A stretch of DNA of 35,055 bases from Branchiostoma floridae (lineage: Eukaryota > Chordata > Leptocardii > Amphioxiformes > Branchiostomatidae), in NCBI RefSeq assembly GCF_000003815.2, contig NC_049993.1, positions 8,371,762 to 8,406,816 on the forward strand. Direction: 5' to 3'. Made by a program: the position numbers and the translations under genes. The first letter of the stretch is position 1. Every line of letters starts with the position of its first letter. The notes beneath the pieces are model-generated. The model had not been told where the DNA came from. It made no database searches and saw only the letters and a list, made by a program, of their open reading frames with translations. Positions 33,090 to 35,055 of the stretch are shown in pieces.

Positions 33090-33846
33090 TAGTTGTTGGT
33101 AAAGTAATTGGCAATGTCAGATGGTTTGGTATGGAATTTTGCCATCAACTTCCACTCAGGATGGGGATTGGGTATTACAGCGACCCGGTGACTGCAAAAA
33201 CTGCAAGAGAAGATCCATATGAAAGGCAGGGTATCACCCCGGACAGACAGTGCCCATGTTCGTAGGAAAACTGACTTCATAACGACTTTTCGTTGGGATT
33301 GTAAGCAGAATTGTTTGGGTTCTCCTAGACAAGAGGTGCTCTCGTCAGTGCGTGGGCAAACCGTTATAATTAACTTTGGTGAGGGTTAACGGAAGCTCAA
33401 CCTGGCGTTTGTTGAACGCAGGACGTGAAAGATAGGTACTGTGATGCGTCGTTTTTTCCGCCCACAAGTGTGATAAAACCCGAAAAAAAAAGAAGTTTGG
33501 ACGGTGGCTTTGTCTCATGAGTGAGAACTAGTACATATGCACAATCCGAGAGAGTGTTGTCGGTGAAGATATCAGTAAGACGAGTTTAAATGTAGTGCTA
33601 GACAGGGAGGCGGTGACGTGCTTTTGTGGACAGCGAAAGGAAATAAAGACAACTTCGGAGTCTGCGATAATAGCTGGTTTAGGTATGGGAAAGTGTTGAG
33701 GTTTGGGGAAAGTAATGAGGTGTGGGGAAAAGGTTTGAGGTTTGAGGAAAGGTGAAAGGTGTGGAAGTCAAGGCGTGGGTAAGATTCGGAAAGCTTTACG
33801 TGATGAAACAAGCCCGAGATGGTGCGCATGGAGGTGGGACCACGGA
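33090..33846. other. Element interior without recognised coding
   Basis: This is where a tyrosine recombinase would be expected in an intact element. I find no convincing R...HxxR...Y framework on either strand. The right part (33640-33790) is purine-rich with repeated GGGGAAAG/GAGG words. Confidence 0.4.
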
Positions 33847-33917
33847 GGACTTTTTTGCCCATACCTTAACCTTCTTCCGGAGATTCGCCTGGGGTCACTG
33901 CGGATAGGGTACTATTC
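33847..33917 (+). repeat. Split direct repeat B1 (internal)
   Basis: A 71-bp copy starting ggacttttttgcccatacc and ending gggtactattc. It is identical to 34814-34884 as read. Its last 7 bases are also the first 7 bases of A2. Confidence 0.92.
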
Positions 33918-34096
33918 CAAATGAGGCACATGATTGCTTCTGACCGGGTTTCGCGTCGTTAAGAGGCGACACCTGGTCGGGAGCAGTCCACGTGCTCTCA
34001 TTAACCACCTGTACATCCTCACCTGTGCATAGAACCTTTTATACGCCCTGCGCCTTTCATTCCCATATGTTGGCCGAGCTATGCCGGAGAGGTCGG
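33911..34096 (+). repeat. Split direct repeat A2 (internal)
   Basis: A 186-bp match to A1 with one mismatch. It overlaps B1 by the 7-bp actattc, giving the fused B1A2 block expected of an element that replicates through a circular intermediate. Confidence 0.92.
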
Positions 34097-34813
34097 ACGG
34101 AGGTAGCTGGGGAGCTTTATAGAAGTAGAGGGACATGGACGGAAGTGACTTGAGAGTGTATGATTTTAAGTGGATGGTATAAAGATATGAAGAGGGTATG
34201 GAAAGACAGGCCTATGAAGCTGGGAACTAAATTGAATCCATAATGCGTCTGAACTTTGTGAGGTTTCGTACGGTTTAGAAACTTGTCAAGCGACATCAAG
34301 AGCTTGACACCATCCTGGAGATGGTAACAACACATCTTGAACTAGGAACATGGAGAGGGGTCTATTGTTGCGTTCGTCAAGCGCGGGAGAGGTGGCTAGG
34401 CCTGGTATACTTCTACCGCGGATGGCTTTGAACTCGGTTCCAAAAGGGAAAAGAGATAGGGCGGCAAATGATCTAGAATGTCTGGCGGGGTTTGGATGAA
34501 GTAAGATTCTTTTGGTAAGACACTGGATAGCGGGAATTGGAAAGCTGTGGTAGCCCGCTTTGGAGGTAGCTGGGATGCGGCGAAGAAGAAGAAGATGTTG
34601 GATGAGTTTAGGGCAGCCCACCGAACATTCGCTAATCCAGCCGCGGACAAGAAGATTGGTGTAGCTTTTGTCAGACCGTCCCCGTTGCCGTGGATGTGTT
34701 GCACAAGAGACGTGGGATGTTTGGGGAAGTAAGGGCACTAAAACACCCGCCCTCCCGCCCTTTTTTCCATTCTCTGCTCGTAGACCGTTCAGTGACCCTT
34801 CGGTCGACACTCC
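34097..34813. other. Segment between A2 and B2
   Basis: 717 bp specific to the right end of the element. The minus strand contains a 174-codon open frame (34286-34810) that ends 4 bp before B2. The plus strand contains a shorter frame with WDAAKKKKMLDEFRAAHRTF (34560-34620). Neither matches a family I recognise, and the two overlap, so at most one is real. Confidence 0.35.
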
Positions 34814-34884
34814 GGACTTTTTTGCCCATACCTTAACCTTCTTCCGGAGATTCGCCTGGGGTCACTGCGGATAGGGTACTATTC
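34814..34884 (+). repeat. Split direct repeat B2 (right end)
   Basis: A 71-bp copy identical to B1 as read, ending actattc before the flank agaaggcttt. It is the right terminus of the element. Confidence 0.92.
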
Positions 34885-35055
34885 AGAAGGCTTTATATTG
34901 TATCAGTTCTTAGGGGCATATCTATGATAATCGCAGCAGTCACTTAACTTCTCTTCAGGAGTTTAGCGTAACACTATTTCAGGTCAAACCGTCAGAGGCA
35001 ACTAAAAACAAACTTTAACGTTACTGAGTTCAACAGTACTTATAACTTGTTATCC
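34885..35055. other. Right flank of the retrotransposon
   Basis: 171 bp of AT-rich sequence with no recognised feature. No exon of gene 2 is visible here. Confidence 0.5.

Larger units (their letters stand above)
26356..34884 (+). mobile_element. DIRS-order retrotransposon with split direct repeats (PAT/Ngaro-like), decayed
   Basis: The structure is A1 (26356-26541) - interior - B1 (33847-33917) overlapping A2 (33911-34096) - 717 bp - B2 (34814-34884). A1 and A2 are both 186 bp with a single mismatch seen; B1 and B2 are both 71 bp and match throughout. This split-direct-repeat layout is diagnostic of tyrosine-recombinase retrotransposons of the PAT/Ngaro type. The plus strand carries a broken gag/pol with an RT (30758-31620) whose wording (KPRLCCDQRYLNSF, LGFQWVGFWF, YNTLGLAATR) also fits the group. 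I do not recognise a recombinase domain. LINE fragments fill much of the interior, so the element cannot be autonomous as it stands. Confidence 0.75.

Noticed and set aside
26356-34096. An LTR retrotransposon with 186-bp LTRs
   Set aside because: The second pair of repeats (B1/B2) overlapping A2 and the lack of TG...CA ends, a primer-binding site or a target duplication fit the split-direct-repeat type better.

Overview
The window is intron-rich animal genomic DNA. Coding information sits in short exons (24-300 bp) with GT-AG junctions. Extracellular modules (EGF, Ig, FN3, PAN/apple, calcium-binding EGF) are mostly bounded by phase-1 introns. Long microsatellites, MITE-like palindromes, a tRNA-derived SINE, LINE debris, a tyrosine-recombinase-type retrotransposon and three N-gaps fit a draft genome of a marine invertebrate deuterostome. 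An amphioxus (Branchiostoma) is my best guess, but that is inference.

Region 1 (1-10,133, + strand): the 3' 25 exons of a receptor tyrosine kinase gene whose 5' end lies outside the window. The visible 3,512 coding bases give about 1,170 residues with all junction phases consistent: EGF-like - Ig - five FN3 domains - transmembrane helix - SAM domain - tyrosine kinase - stop. A SAM domain between membrane and kinase is unusual, because Eph receptors carry theirs after the kinase. One SAM intron appears to be GC-AG and contains a MITE-like insertion.

Region 2 (10,134-12,417): 3' UTR, a microsatellite, a ~700-bp element with 24-bp terminal inverted repeats, and a promoter-like stretch with a consensus NRF1 site.

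Region 3 (12,418-25,509, + strand): a second, tandem paralogous receptor gene with its own start and signal peptide. Its order is PAN-PAN-EGF-cbEGF-cbEGF-PAN-PAN-EGF-cbEGF-EGF-like-Ig-FN3-FN3-FN3-FN3. The block from EGF-like to the fourth FN3 matches the first gene exon by exon. A PAN-EGF-cbEGF block inside it was duplicated together with its introns. No fifth FN3, transmembrane, SAM or kinase exon follows within the window. The gene is cut off just before a 100-N gap, so it is either truncated or separated from its 3' end by an assembly join.

Region 4 (25,510-35,055): repeat-derived DNA. Its core is an 8.5-kb element (26,356-34,884) with split direct repeats A1...B1A2...B2, the hallmark of PAT/Ngaro-type members of the DIRS order of retrotransposons. 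It carries a broken gag/pol with a recognisable reverse transcriptase and is riddled with LINE fragments in both orientations. Upstream of it lie a 162-bp-period repeat and a promoter-like CCAAT/TATA stretch.

If both genes are functional, they would encode related cell-surface receptors with adhesive or ligand-binding mosaic ectodomains. The complete one signals through a RET/Tie/FGFR-like kinase with a nearby SAM oligomerisation domain. Ligands cannot be inferred from the sequence.
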